In this document: positions 21,523-21,535 of the stretch, one piece after another
Numbering within the stretch: the first letter of the stretch is position 1
How the letters are laid out: the number at the start of each line of letters is the position of its first letter
NCBI RefSeq assembly: GCF_002321025.1
Contig: NZ_DCLL01000043.1
Location: 23,156-44,690, forward strand
DNA: 21,535 nt
Reading direction: 5' to 3'
From: Acinetobacter lwoffii
Lineage (GTDB): Bacteria; Pseudomonadota; Gammaproteobacteria; Pseudomonadales; Moraxellaceae
Position numbers and translations under genes: made by a program
Notes under the pieces: generated by a model
The model's input: only the letters and a program-made list of their open reading frames with translations
Databases searched by the model: none
What the model was told of the DNA's origin: nothing

Positions 21523-21535
21523 GAGCTGGCGATGA
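21523..21535 (-). rRNA. rrf: 3' end of 5S rRNA (partial, runs off the window)
   Basis: On the minus strand the last bases read TCATCGCCAGCTC, the typical 3' end of an Acinetobacter 5S rRNA, which pairs with the gene's GCTGGCGA-type 5' end. Only about 13 bases are inside the window, so the call rests on this string plus the strong terminator directly behind it. Confidence 0.6.

Overview
The window looks like Acinetobacter (Moraxellaceae, Gammaproteobacteria). The protein sequences, the ubiG-mupP-yciK and ribF-ileS-lspA-fkpB gene orders, the AT-rich intergenic regions with strong rho-independent terminators, and the tandem RcnB-like proteins all fit that genus. This is inference from recognisable families; no search was run. 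The window is chromosomal. I saw no insertion sequence, prophage, CRISPR array or tRNA.

Layout. 1-354 (-): start of a DsbA thiol oxidoreductase that runs off the left edge. 582-2782 (+): ubiG-mupP-yciK, covering ubiquinone synthesis, peptidoglycan recycling and a short-chain dehydrogenase. 2939-4999: small genes, namely a 139-aa acidic protein, a 51-aa protein with a good ribosome binding site, a doubtful 53-aa minus-strand ORF, and two tandem exported RcnB-like proteins. 5132-6475: argA, first step of arginine synthesis. 6809-11622: a sulfonate-sulfur operon with two substrate-binding lipoproteins, then ssuD, ssuC and ssuB, followed by a RutR-like TetR regulator (11945-12565). 12632-13195 (-): a short nucleosidase of the MTA/SAH family. 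13427-18346: ribF-ileS-lspA-fkpB, the last three nearly continuous or overlapping. 18477-19019: an FMN reductase-like flavoprotein. 19288-19683 (-): a tautomerase. 20144-21316 (-): a PQQ-dependent aldose dehydrogenase-like lipoprotein. 21478-21535 (-): an rRNA-operon terminator and the last bases of a 5S rRNA.

The most striking signal lies between the proteins at 19020-20060. Two related non-coding transcription units on the + strand flank the tautomerase gene. Each has an 18-bp dyad resembling a GacA box (TGT...N12...ACA), then exactly 44 bp, then an AGGCTATA-type -10 element. An RNA of about 130-140 nt follows, whose hairpins present AGGA in the loops (CAGGAAG, CAGGACG, CAGGAGT, CAGGATG), and it ends in a terminator whose own loop is AGGAT. 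This is the architecture of CsrB/RsmY/RsmZ RNAs that sequester the translational regulator CsrA/RsmA. I propose the pair is the Acinetobacter counterpart of the GacA-controlled CsrA-titrating RNAs. Whether it is already described cannot be judged from the sequence.
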